DNA of 64,000 bases from Acidobacteriota bacterium. GTDB lineage: Bacteria > Acidobacteriota > Terriglobia > Acidiferrales > UBA7541. Position numbers and translations under genes: made by a program. The stretch lies in the NCBI GenBank assembly GCA_013289835.1, contig JABCZG010000003.1, positions 216,401 through 280,400 of the forward strand, written 5' to 3'. This document shows positions 1 through 7,121 of the stretch, one piece after another. The notes under the pieces were generated by a model that made no database searches, was not told the origin of the DNA, and was given only the letters and a program-made list of their open reading frames with translations. Positions within the stretch are counted from its first letter, which is position 1. Each line of letters opens with the position of its first letter.

Positions 1-37
1 GATAACCTGCCCATTCTAGTGACCCCGCCCCACAAGG

Positions 38-232
38 TCAACTTTTGCGCCGCTTTGAAAGACTTGAACCGAATGCTTCTTCCATCGCTATGCATACTTC
101 TACCAAGTCGAGAGAATCGCCCTCCTGCTCGCCAACGCTTGCAATCGCCTCTTGATCTAAGCCCAGGTCTTGAAGACTCTTTCTGGCCTCTTCCCAGTTG
201 GGCAAGTCTCTGAATCTGTGAATCTGCCTCAT
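38..232 (-). CDS. Acyl-carrier-protein-like small protein (64 aa)
   Basis: The C-terminal half carries GDSLDLVEVCIAMEEAFG, which matches the helix-II signature of acyl carrier proteins, with the Ser of DSL at about residue 40 as the expected 4'-phosphopantetheine site. The N-terminal third does not look like a normal ACP. The protein stops soon after the signature, about 15 residues short of the usual 75-80 aa. It starts 9 bp after the fabG stop, exactly where acpP sits in many bacteria, so it is probably co-transcribed with the plsX-fabD-fabG operon. I saw no convincing frameshift continuation in the other two frames. It may be a divergent or truncated ACP, or an unrelated small protein with a chance match. 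Confidence 0.5.
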   Translation of the reverse strand: MRQIHRFRDLPNWEEARKSLQDLGLDQEAIASVGEQEGDSLDLVEVCIAMEEAFGSSLSKRRKS

Positions 233-241
233 CGCAAACGC

Positions 242-988
242 CTACGCCAAATACATTCCGCCATTCACGTCCAGGACGTGGCCGGTGATGTAGGCGGCTT
301 CGTCGCTGGCTAAAAACACGATCGCGGATGCGACGTCGCGCGGGGAACCCATGCGGCCCAGCGGAATGCGCGTCTTCAGTTCTTCTTTCACTTTGTCGCC
401 GAGGACGTCGGTCATTGGCGTTTCGATGAAGCCGGGGGCGACGGCGTTTACGGTGATGTTCCGCGATGCAATTTCGATGGCGATGGCTTTCGTCAGGCCG
501 ATCAATCCGGCTTTGGCGGCAACGTAATTTGCCTGGCCGGCGTTGCCCATCTGCGCGACCACGGAGGCGATGTTGATGATGCGTCCGGCGCGCGCGCGCA
601 TCATGGTGGGCAAGGCTTGCTGGATGCACAGGTGCGCGCCGGTCAGGTTCGTTCGAATAACGGCTTCCCAGTCGTCTTGCTTCATGCGCATAGCCAGGCC
701 GTCGCGCGTGATTGCGGCGTTGTTCACCAGAATGTCCAGACGAGTGAGTTTTTCCAGGGACTGCTTGAATCCTGCTTTCACCTGTTCGGCGTCGGCAACG
801 TCCATCTTTATAGCGTACGCTTCGCCGCCCGCGGCAACGATGTCCTTCACCAGCGCGGCGAGCTTTTCTTCATTACGCGCGGCGACGGCAACTTTCGCGC
901 CGGCTTCGGCTAGCGCTAGAGCGGTGTCGCGGCCGATCCCTTGCGACGCGCCAGTTACCAGGGCCACTTTGTCTTTCAGACTGAACAT
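242..988 (-). CDS. fabG: 3-oxoacyl-[acyl-carrier-protein] reductase
   Basis: This is a short-chain dehydrogenase of normal FabG length (248 aa) that reduces 3-oxoacyl-ACP with NADPH in the fatty-acid elongation cycle. The Rossmann cofactor loop TGASQGIG lies near residues 13-20, NNAAIT near residue 88, and the catalytic Ser-Tyr-Lys set is in the ASVV and NYVAAK segments around residues 140-158. The C-terminus ITGHVLDVNGG is typical of the family. It lies in a minus-strand operon after fabD and before an ACP-like ORF. No Shine-Dalgarno sequence sits at the normal distance. The nearest GGAG lies in the loop of a hairpin 18 nt upstream of the ATG, so its translation may depend on fabD or on RNA structure. 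Confidence 0.95.
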   Translation of the reverse strand: MFSLKDKVALVTGASQGIGRDTALALAEAGAKVAVAARNEEKLAALVKDIVAAGGEAYAIKMDVADAEQVKAGFKQSLEKLTRLDILVNNAAITRDGLAMRMKQDDWEAVIRTNLTGAHLCIQQALPTMMRARAGRIINIASVVAQMGNAGQANYVAAKAGLIGLTKAIAIEIASRNITVNAVAPGFIETPMTDVLGDKVKEELKTRIPLGRMGSPRDVASAIVFLASDEAAYITGHVLDVNGGMYLA

Positions 989-998
989 CTTTTGGTAG

Positions 999-1018
999 CA
1001 CAGCCACTCCTGGCTGTG
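999..1018. repeat. REP-like palindrome, copy A (fabD-fabG gap)
   Basis: A perfect 8-bp stem, CACAGCCA (999-1006) and TGGCTGTG (1011-1018), with loop CTCC. It is flanked by GTAG on the left. With the palindrome at 1045-1066 it forms an inverted pair whose outer arms are GTAGCACAG and CTGTGCTAC, an arrangement like the paired REP/BIME elements of other bacteria. On the minus (mRNA) strand the loop reads GGAG, just upstream of fabG. Confidence 0.6.
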
Positions 1019-1044
1019 TTCTTCCTCTCAGTAAATTAACAGCC

Positions 1045-1070
1045 GCACAGGCAAGAGTGCCTGTGCTACT
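1045..1070. repeat. REP-like palindrome, copy B (overlaps fabD stop)
   Basis: Stem GCACAGGC (1045-1052), loop AAGAGT, stem GCCTGTGC (1059-1066), then TACT. The whole 26-bp stretch recurs identically at 63795-63820, near the other end of the window. The fabD stop codon (1069-1071) lies in the right flank, so the element abuts or forms the end of the gene. Exact recurrence 62 kb apart in an unrelated context suggests a dispersed repeat family. Confidence 0.7.
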
Positions 1071-2022
1071 AGGCTGCGTCGGATCTTGCGCCGGCGATTC
1101 TTTCTACGGTGGCGGCCAAACTTTTTTCGTCTTCCACGTTCAATGTGGCTACGGAGCGCTCGATTTGTCGGAGCAAGCCGCTCAGAACGCGGCCGGGACC
1201 GACTTCGACGAAGGTGTTCACGCCTTCATCGATCAGCAAGCGCACGGATTCTTCCCAGCGGACGGGCATGGTGACCTGGCGGATGAGGGCTTCGCGTGCT
1301 TCGTCGCCGTGTTCAATGGTGTCGGCGTCCACATTCGTGACCAGTGGCACTCGCAAATTCGAAAACGCGATACTTCGCAAATCTTTTTCGAGCTTTTCCT
1401 GTGCGGGCGCCATCAGCGCGGAATGGAATGGCGCGGAGACGGCGAGGATCACGGCGCGCTTCGCTCCTGCTTGCGAGGCCAATTCCACGGCGCGCTTGAT
1501 CGCGCTGGCATGCCCGGAGATTACGGTTTGGTCGGGCGAATTGAGGTTTGCCGGGGCGCAAACTTCGCCGTCCGCCGCGCGCTTGCAAACATCGGCCACT
1601 ACCGCCGGGGACAATCCCATGATCGCGGCCATCGCGCCGACACCGGCGGGGACTGCGTCCTGCATGTATGTGCCACGCTTTCGAACGAGCTGCACCGCGT
1701 CGGCAAACTTCAACGCGCCTGCCGCCACCAGCGCAGAATACTCGCCGAGGCTATGCCCGGCTACGAAATCCGGCGACAAACCTTTTTCAGCGAGCACGCG
1801 AAAGACTGCCACGGAACAAGTCAGAATTGCGGGCTGCGTATTGGCCGTCAGCTTGAGCTCTTCTTCGGTGCCTTCGAAGCACATCTTGGAAATGGAAAAG
1901 CCGAGCGCCTTATCGGCTTCGTCAAATGCGGTCTTCGCCGCCGGATTTTTATCCGCCAGCTCTTTGCCCATGCCCGGGTATTGCGACGCTTGACCCGGAA
2001 ACACAAATGCAACTTTGCCCAT
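1069..2022 (-). CDS. fabD: Malonyl-CoA:ACP transacylase
   Basis: It moves the malonyl group from CoA to ACP to supply fatty-acid elongation. The 317-aa length is usual for the family. FPGQASQYPGMG is at residues 8-19, the nucleophile Ser is in GHSLGEYSAL near residue 92, and the catalytic His is in the APFHSALM segment near residue 199. A Shine-Dalgarno-like AGAGGAAG precedes the ATG by about 6 nt. It follows plsX by 22 bp and precedes fabG. The stop codon sits at the edge of a dispersed palindromic repeat, which may have trimmed or replaced the original 3' end. The function call is secure. Confidence 0.96.
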   Translation of the reverse strand: MGKVAFVFPGQASQYPGMGKELADKNPAAKTAFDEADKALGFSISKMCFEGTEEELKLTANTQPAILTCSVAVFRVLAEKGLSPDFVAGHSLGEYSALVAAGALKFADAVQLVRKRGTYMQDAVPAGVGAMAAIMGLSPAVVADVCKRAADGEVCAPANLNSPDQTVISGHASAIKRAVELASQAGAKRAVILAVSAPFHSALMAPAQEKLEKDLRSIAFSNLRVPLVTNVDADTIEHGDEAREALIRQVTMPVRWEESVRLLIDEGVNTFVEVGPGRVLSGLLRQIERSVATLNVEDEKSLAATVERIAGARSDAA

Positions 2023-2044
2023 CGCGACTTCCTCTCTCCTGGCC

Positions 2045-3052
2045 TCACGCGAGGACTGCGGCGGCCGAGAGCTCCTGTTCGATTTTCTCGTTCATGCGCG
2101 CGCGGGCGAGTCCCGCCGCGACGCGAATGGCGTTTTTCACGGCGTTGGCGTTCGAGCGGCCATGGCCGATGACGCAAACGCCGCGCACGCCCAACAACGG
2201 CGCGCCGCCGTACTCCGTGTAATCAATGGTCTTGCTGAGGGCCTTGAAGGCCCCTTTCGAGAGGACTCCGCCGATCTGCGAAACCAGCGAACTATTGATG
2301 GACTTCTTCAACAATCCGAAAATCTGAAACGCCAGGCCTTCGCAGATTTTCAGCGCGATGTTGCCCACGAATCCATCGCTGACGATCACGTCCACGGCAC
2401 CGGAAAAGAGGTCGCCGCCTTCCACGTTGCCGACAAAATGCACGGGACTTTTCTTCAAGCGCGTGTAAACCTCGCGGGTCAGTTCATTGCCCTTGATTTC
2501 TTCTTCGCCGACGGAGAGCAATCCCACGCGCGGCCGCTTGTTGCCAAACGTCGCGCGATAGTAGACCTCGCCCATCACGGCAAACTGGACCAAGTGCTCC
2601 GGCCGGGAGTCCACGTTTGCGCCCACGTCCAGCAAAACAGAAACGCCGCCCTTGGCATTCGGGAACGGCGCGGCCAGAGCCACGCGATCCACCGATTCCA
2701 GTGTGCCGAGCAAAAACTTCGCCACGGTCATGACCGCACCGGTGTTCCCGGCGCTGACCATGCCGTCGGCCTTAGCCTCGCGCACGAGGCGCGCCGCCAC
2801 GTGCACGGAGCTGTCCTTCTTGCGGCGAAAGGCCTGCGCCGGATGATCTTCCATGGTGATCACGTCACTGGCCGCCACGATCTCAATCGGCAGGTTCGGC
2901 GCGGCGTGCTTCGCCAGCTCCGGGCGAATGACGTTCGGCTGGCCTACCAGCAAAATGCGCACGCCGAACTCGCGTGCGGCCAGCACACTGCCTTCGACCT
3001 CGGGGCGGGGCGCGTGGTCTCCGCCCATGGCGTCAACGGCGATGGTGATCAT
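2045..3052 (-). CDS. plsX: Phosphate acyltransferase PlsX
   Basis: It makes acyl-phosphate from acyl-ACP, the first step of the PlsX/PlsY route to lysophosphatidic acid. The protein is 335 aa, a normal length. The N-terminus ITIAVDAMGGDHAP and internal GNTGAVM and DVGAN motifs are diagnostic, as are the SDGFVGN and EYGGAPLLG segments near the C-terminus. It lies between rpmF and fabD in the common yceD-rpmF-plsX-fab order, which links ribosome assembly and lipid synthesis in one transcript. No strong ribosome-binding site is visible before the ATG at 3052. The assignment is secure. Confidence 0.96.
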   Translation of the reverse strand: MITIAVDAMGGDHAPRPEVEGSVLAAREFGVRILLVGQPNVIRPELAKHAAPNLPIEIVAASDVITMEDHPAQAFRRKKDSSVHVAARLVREAKADGMVSAGNTGAVMTVAKFLLGTLESVDRVALAAPFPNAKGGVSVLLDVGANVDSRPEHLVQFAVMGEVYYRATFGNKRPRVGLLSVGEEEIKGNELTREVYTRLKKSPVHFVGNVEGGDLFSGAVDVIVSDGFVGNIALKICEGLAFQIFGLLKKSINSSLVSQIGGVLSKGAFKALSKTIDYTEYGGAPLLGVRGVCVIGHGRSNANAVKNAIRVAAGLARARMNEKIEQELSAAAVLA

Positions 3053-3090
3053 GGGATTATTTCAGCTAGACGGCTCGGGACGAACGTAAC

Positions 3091-3267
3091 TTACGCCGAC
3101 GCTTGCACGGCCTTGCCCTTGTAATACCCGCAGTGAGGGCAAGCCTGGTGCGGCTGCTTCATCTCATGGCAATTCGGGCACTTTCCCAGCGCGGGCTTGG
3201 TCAAAAAGTCGTTTGCCCGCCGCGTGCTGGTTCTGCGCTTCGAATGCCGTCGTTTTGGGTTAGGCAT
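3091..3267 (-). CDS. rpmF: 50S ribosomal protein L32
   Basis: A 58-aa basic protein starting MPNPKRRHSKRR, with the L32 zinc ribbon made of CPNC and CPHC around residues 30-46. An ATG 15 bp upstream (3282) is in frame, but it overlaps the Shine-Dalgarno GAGGTG that lies 7 nt before the ATG at 3267, so I chose the downstream start, which also gives the usual L32 N-terminus. All four Cys are present, so this is the zinc-binding (C+) form. It sits between yceD and plsX, as in most bacteria. Confidence 0.95.
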   Translation of the reverse strand: MPNPKRRHSKRRTSTRRANDFLTKPALGKCPNCHEMKQPHQACPHCGYYKGKAVQASA

Positions 3268-3329
3268 AGCACTACACCTCATTCCCGCCCACTCGGGGCG
3301 GATTATATAGGGCTTCGCGCCCTGAAAAA

Positions 3330-3863
3330 CTATTGTTTTTTAAGCCAGTCCTGCTTGAGGCGCGCGAGAGGGGCCATTCGAGGGTCCGTCGCGTGGGTCT
3401 CACAGCGGCACTCTTCGTGGTTGAGGTTCGCGCCGCAGTTCGGGCACAGCCCCCGGCAGTCGCTCTGGCAGATTACTTTTAGGGGCAACGCCAGAAGCAC
3501 CTGCTCCTTGATCACGTCCGCCAGGAAGAGCCCTTCTCCTTCGTAGAAACCAATTTCGGTGTCGTCGTCTTTCAGCCGGTCAATAGTCGGCTTCTCATCC
3601 TTTGGGATCGGCGCGTAGAACAGGTCAATGGTACGGCTAACCTCTTCCACCACCGGCTCAAGGCAGCGCGCGCACACCAGTTCAATCTTCGTCTCGAAGT
3701 TGCCTTCGATGCGAATCTGACCTTCCAGCAGTTCTGCTGTGGCCGTCACTTCCAGCGGTTCGACTTGCTTGATCTCCGCCGAATGAAAATCAATGCTGCC
3801 CGGAGCATAGGTCTTCCGGATACGCAGCTTGCGGACGGCTAATTCCTTAACGTCAAGGAACAT
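3330..3863 (-). CDS. yceD: YceD/DUF177 family protein (23S rRNA accumulation)
   Basis: This DUF177 protein of about 177 aa is of the family required for normal 23S rRNA and ribosomal subunit accumulation. It has CARCLEP in the middle and a Cys cluster near the C-terminus (CQSDCRGLCPNCG, then CRC), which probably binds zinc. The start at 3863 (MFLDVKELAVRK) is preceded by GGAGG at 10 nt and matches the family N-terminus. An upstream ATG at 3893 adds 10 residues but has no ribosome-binding site. It is the first gene of the yceD-rpmF-plsX-fabD-fabG run, with rpmF 62 bp downstream. Confidence 0.88.
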   Translation of the reverse strand: MFLDVKELAVRKLRIRKTYAPGSIDFHSAEIKQVEPLEVTATAELLEGQIRIEGNFETKIELVCARCLEPVVEEVSRTIDLFYAPIPKDEKPTIDRLKDDDTEIGFYEGEGLFLADVIKEQVLLALPLKVICQSDCRGLCPNCGANLNHEECRCETHATDPRMAPLARLKQDWLKKQ

Positions 3864-4080
3864 CTCTTCAGCGCCTCCGGCGCGTACGCTCATGCTTTAC
3901 CATTATTCAGTCGAGAGTGTGCCAAGTCAAGGAAACGCCCGGGTGGACGGTGCGATTTTGCACCCTGTTGGTCACCGGCCCGGTCTAGTACCTGTCGAAG
4001 CACCATTTCATCCAACCGGCCGCAGTCCCCGTAGTACACACTGCAGGTCACAACATTCTAATTTGAAAGGATTTTACGGA

Positions 4081-4626
4081 ATGAAAAAGCTCGCGTATTT
4101 GTTGCTTGCAGTAGCGATGGTTGGGACGGCGGTGATTGCCAGGGACAACCCCATGGTTGGCGGGGCACCGATGCTGCCTACGAAGGACATTGTTTCGAAT
4201 GCGGTTAATTCGGCGGATCACACCACGCTGGTCGCGGCGGTCAAGGCCGCTGGGCTGGTGGAAACGCTGCAAAGCCCGGGACCGTTTACGGTATTTGCAC
4301 CGACGAATGAGGCGTTTGCCAAGCTGCCCGCCGGCACGGTAGACACTTTGCTGAAGCCGGAGAACAAGGAAACGCTGACAAAGATTCTGACCTATCACGT
4401 GGTGGCGGGAAAAATGTCCAGCAAGGACCTGTGGAAGGCCATCAAGGCTGGAAACGGCTCCGCCACTCTGAAGACCGTCAGCGGCGGCACGCTTACGGCT
4501 AGCTTGCAGGGAAAGACGATCGTGCTCACCGACGAAAAGGGCGGGATGTCCAGAGTTACGATCGCGGACGTGAACCAGTCCAACGGCGTGATTCACGTCG
4601 TGGATTCCGTGCTGCTGCCAAATTAA
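4081..4626 (+). CDS. Secreted fasciclin (FAS1) domain protein
   Basis: A 181-aa exported protein. Residues 1-20 form a signal peptide (MKKLAYLLLAVAMVGTAVIA), followed by one FAS1 domain with the H1 box FAPTNEAFAKLP near residue 75, YHVVAG near 104, and the C-terminal H2 box GVIHVVDSVLLPN. Small bacterial FAS1 proteins are thought to act in adhesion or cell-surface interactions; the ligand here is unknown. The frame is open further upstream, but the ATG at 4081 is preceded by AAAGGA and begins a clear signal peptide. The gene is divergent from yceD and ends before a strong terminator hairpin. Confidence 0.92.
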   Translation: MKKLAYLLLAVAMVGTAVIARDNPMVGGAPMLPTKDIVSNAVNSADHTTLVAAVKAAGLVETLQSPGPFTVFAPTNEAFAKLPAGTVDTLLKPENKETLTKILTYHVVAGKMSSKDLWKAIKAGNGSATLKTVSGGTLTASLQGKTIVLTDEKGGMSRVTIADVNQSNGVIHVVDSVLLPN

Positions 4627-4662
4627 GTGTTTCGATTTCAACAGAGCCAGCAGAAGGACATG

Positions 4663-4696
4663 GGACGGGCGGCCAGCTGCGGCCGCCCGTCCTTTT
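4663..4696 (+). terminator. Rho-independent terminator after the FAS1 gene
   Basis: Perfect 12-bp GC stem, GGACGGGCGGCC (4663-4674) with GGCCGCCCGTCC (4681-4692), a 6-nt loop and TTTT. It lies 36 bp after the FAS1 stop codon and just before the convergent sigma factor gene. Confidence 0.85.
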
Positions 4697-4707
4697 CTGC
4701 GTTCTCT

Positions 4708-5343
4708 TCAGGGCTCATATTGGGGATCGGGGGGCGTGTTCAAACCGTTGAGAAGAGTTCGATTTACGCGTTTGGCAAGTTCGCGGCGTGCGCGCCACAG
4801 CCTCCCTTTCAGAGCCTGTTCGGAGACGCGCAACATTTTGGCGGTTTCGCTGGTGCTGTACTCACGAATTTTGCGCAGTACGAATGCGGTGCGAAGAACA
4901 GGCGCAAGCTCCTCGAGGTGGTCTTTGAGGATTCCGCGAATTTCCGAACGCCGGAGGAGTTGCTCCGGGTTCAGAGTCTTGGAGACCAGGCGCTCGGCAA
5001 TCGCGATTTCGTCGGTATTGACTGGCTCGACTGCCGAAGCGCCCGGGCGGACGGCTTGGCCGCGGCGGCGCATGAGAGCAGCGTTGATCACAACGCGAGT
5101 GAGCCAGGTTGAAAACTGCGAGCGGCCCTCGAAGCTTTTCAGGTTTCGAAAAGCAGAGAGCAAACCATCCTGCAAAGCATCCTCGGCGTCATGAATATTT
5201 CCCATGATGCTGAGCGCCGAATGAAAGAGCGCCGATTGATAGCGAAGGAAGAGCGTGTTGAGCGCCTGAGCATCGCCGCGCTGGCCGGCGCGTATCAGAT
5301 TCTCTTCACTCACCGGCCCGCCTGGTCCGATTTGGGTTGCCAT
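4708..5343 (-). CDS. ECF-family RNA polymerase sigma factor
   Basis: A 211-aa sigma-70 family protein of the extracytoplasmic-function class. Region 2 (about residues 30-95) includes ALFHSALSIMGNIHDAEDAL, close to the family core, and FEGRSQFSTWLTRVVINAAL. Region 4 (about residues 140-195) includes LAPVLRTAFVLRKIREYST and the recognition helix SEQALKGRLWRARREL. The frame extends to 5445, but the ATG at 5343 is preceded by AAGGGG and removes an unlikely N-terminus. No anti-sigma gene is adjacent, so its signal is unknown. An AT-rich region lies upstream. Confidence 0.92.
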   Translation of the reverse strand: MATQIGPGGPVSEENLIRAGQRGDAQALNTLFLRYQSALFHSALSIMGNIHDAEDALQDGLLSAFRNLKSFEGRSQFSTWLTRVVINAALMRRRGQAVRPGASAVEPVNTDEIAIAERLVSKTLNPEQLLRRSEIRGILKDHLEELAPVLRTAFVLRKIREYSTSETAKMLRVSEQALKGRLWRARRELAKRVNRTLLNGLNTPPDPQYEP

Positions 5344-5706
5344 TATTGCCCCTTTTTGGATCGAGAGAGCCGCAGACTGCGGTGCTGGTCGAAAGCGAAG
5401 ACAAGGCGCAATCTTCCTCTGGGGGCCTGGGAGGCGTCTGTTCACTTTTGCACACTAATTACTATAAGTTGATAATGACTTACATTAAATATTTAATCCT
5501 AAGGATTTGCACACCCGTGCGCCGGAGGGTTCAAAGCAAACCGCGATCATCCTGCGTGGTATACGCGGCGGACGGCGAGGGAGGGTGGTTACTTGCTATT
5601 GGTGAGTGACTGCGCGGCCCATCGTATCCCCCTTACTTTCGGCGGGTGTGACTGGGGTCCAGTAGAAACGAGCTGCAGCCCAAGCTGCGGGTTAAGGACT
5701 AATTCT
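5344..5706. other. Intergenic region between ECF sigma and RDD genes
   Basis: 363 bp without a convincing gene. Its centre (about 5455-5512) is strongly AT-rich compared with the surroundings, and it probably holds the promoter of the ECF sigma gene, although I could not pick a clear -35/-10 pair. It also holds one copy (5438-5455) of an 18-bp sequence that recurs in inverse orientation at 58300-58317. Confidence 0.6.
5438..5455 (-). repeat. 18-bp repeat, copy 1 (possible IS-end remnant)
   Basis: On the minus strand this reads GTGTGCAAAAGTGAACAG. The same 18 bases occur on the plus strand at 58300-58317. Both are intergenic. The sequence resembles the AAAAGTGA-type terminal repeats of IS21-family elements, but there is no transposase here. 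Confidence 0.55.
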
Positions 5707-6360
5707 TCAACTGTTGCGCCGCAGGACCAGGCATCCGGCGATCATGTCGTGCAGGGCCTGCTTTTTTTCGGTGAAGCCGGCCATGATGTAGCCGATGGCC
5801 AGAGGGACCATGTTGGTGATAATTTTGCTGAAGTGCCTGGCGGTGGCGCGGCCGAAGCTGATGCGCTGCCCTGCGGCGTCGGTCACGACCAGTCCCAACA
5901 CTCTCTTCCCTACCGTCGCTTGCCATTCCGAGCTCTCCATCCAGGCGTGATAGAGCCAGGTGACAACCAGGCTGATGGTCTCGAGCAGAAAGACGATTCC
6001 GACAAGCATGAAGGCGCCCATGTCATCGATGTCTTGGTCAGCAAAGATCTTGCTGAGGAATGCACCTAGACCCGTCAGGAAAATCAGAGGAATCAGGATC
6101 ATCACGGCCGCGGTGCCAATCACGACGTTATCAATATCAATGATGTAGGCGAGAAATCGGAGCCAGAATCCCGCGTACTCTACGCGTGGCACAACGGCAT
6201 ATCCAGGATACGCGGGAACGGCTGTGCCTCCTGCAGCAGCGACTGCGACCGGAACGGGCAGCATCGGTGTGCGCGCGACCGCAGCGGAAAATGCCTGACC
6301 GCAATTTGTGCAGAATGCGGCACCTTCTGCCATCACGGACCCACATTTGGAACAGAACAC
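5707..6360 (-). CDS. Zinc-ribbon RDD-family membrane protein
   Basis: A 217-aa protein with an N-terminal double-CxxC zinc ribbon (CSKCG at residues 3-7, CTNCG near 17-21), a Pro/Ala-rich linker, and an RDD domain from about residue 60. The RDD domain has YAGFWLRFLAYIID at its start, three or four hydrophobic helices, and the conserved TVGKRVLGLVVTDAAG and LHDMIAG segments. RDD proteins are integral membrane proteins of mostly unknown function; some have been linked to ion transport. The start is GTG, preceded by GAGGAG at 5 nt. The gene is divergent from the DUF5666-like gene and stands alone. Confidence 0.85.
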   Translation of the reverse strand: MFCSKCGSVMAEGAAFCTNCGQAFSAAVARTPMLPVPVAVAAAGGTAVPAYPGYAVVPRVEYAGFWLRFLAYIIDIDNVVIGTAAVMILIPLIFLTGLGAFLSKIFADQDIDDMGAFMLVGIVFLLETISLVVTWLYHAWMESSEWQATVGKRVLGLVVTDAAGQRISFGRATARHFSKIITNMVPLAIGYIMAGFTEKKQALHDMIAGCLVLRRNS

Positions 6361-6643
6361 GGTGTCTCCTCGCCGAGTGCGTTTTTATCTGATGAAACCG
6401 CAGGAATCGCAGCCAAATCCTACTTTCAACTTGTGGCTCGGTCAATCTGTCACGTCCGTATTATTGGAAAGTAGAAAATTCATAGTTTTAGTACTCGGTC
6501 GCCGTCAGGGATTCCTTCGCGTCAGCCAGCGCATGTGTTTGATTTCGCAAGCCCTTACGAAAGAATTAGGACTTCCTACCGATTTGGCTTCTTTCGTGCG
6601 TGACTATGGCATCCCGGTCCAAAATCGAATTGGAGGAAACGTA

Positions 6644-6994
6644 ATGCGATTTCGGACTGCACTTTGCATGGCTAGTTTGTTTCTTGTGTTTTTCACGGTC
6701 GCGGCCTGGTCCGCCCCATCTGCTGCACGGGACGCGGCTGGTTCCCTGGCACCTGGGCCTGACAGCCAGTCTCTGACGGGGAAAATATCGTCCGTTGGAG
6801 ATGCGGCGTTCACGCTGGAGGTGAGGAAAAACCAGGATGTGAGCAATGTTCAATTCTCTGTGGACGACAACACCAAGGTGGAAGGCCAACTCGCGGTGGG
6901 CGCTCATGCCACGGTCGAGTATCGTTCGAATGATGGGAAGAACGTGGCCGTTCACGTCGTGGTCATGCCCGTATCGGGAATTCACTTGTACTAA
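6644..6994 (+). CDS. Secreted DUF5666-like protein
   Basis: A 116-aa exported protein with a signal peptide at residues 1-24 (MRFRTALCMASLFLVFFTVA) and one small beta-rich domain: LTGKISSVGDAAFTLEV, then VDDNTKVEGQLAVGAHATVEY. This pattern resembles the DUF5666/OB-like domains common in Acidobacteria, whose function is unknown. GGAGGA at 6632-6637 fixes the start at the ATG 6644, although the frame is open further upstream. It is followed by a structured region (7001-7075) and then the trehalose operon. Confidence 0.7.
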   Translation: MRFRTALCMASLFLVFFTVAAWSAPSAARDAAGSLAPGPDSQSLTGKISSVGDAAFTLEVRKNQDVSNVQFSVDDNTKVEGQLAVGAHATVEYRSNDGKNVAVHVVVMPVSGIHLY

Positions 6995-7000
6995 ACGACG

Positions 7001-7075
7001 GGACCGCGCATTCTAAGAGCTGGCCACCGTAAAGCGTACTACTCAGGTGGCCGCCCGCACCCAGCCGCGCGGTCC
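7001..7075 (+). ncRNA. Nested stem structure upstream of the trehalose operon
   Basis: Outer stem GGACCGCGC (7001-7009) pairs perfectly with GCGCGGTCC (7067-7075). Inside it, GGCCACC (7022-7028) pairs with GGTGGCC (7046-7052). No T-run follows directly. It starts 6 bp after the DUF5666 stop and ends 36-46 bp before the synthase start. It could be a terminator for the upstream gene or a structured 5' leader of the operon; the sequence alone does not decide. Confidence 0.45.
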
Positions 7076-7121
7076 ATTTCCATTTTCGAAGCGACCTATT
7101 TTTTCCATTTGAGGAGTCATG

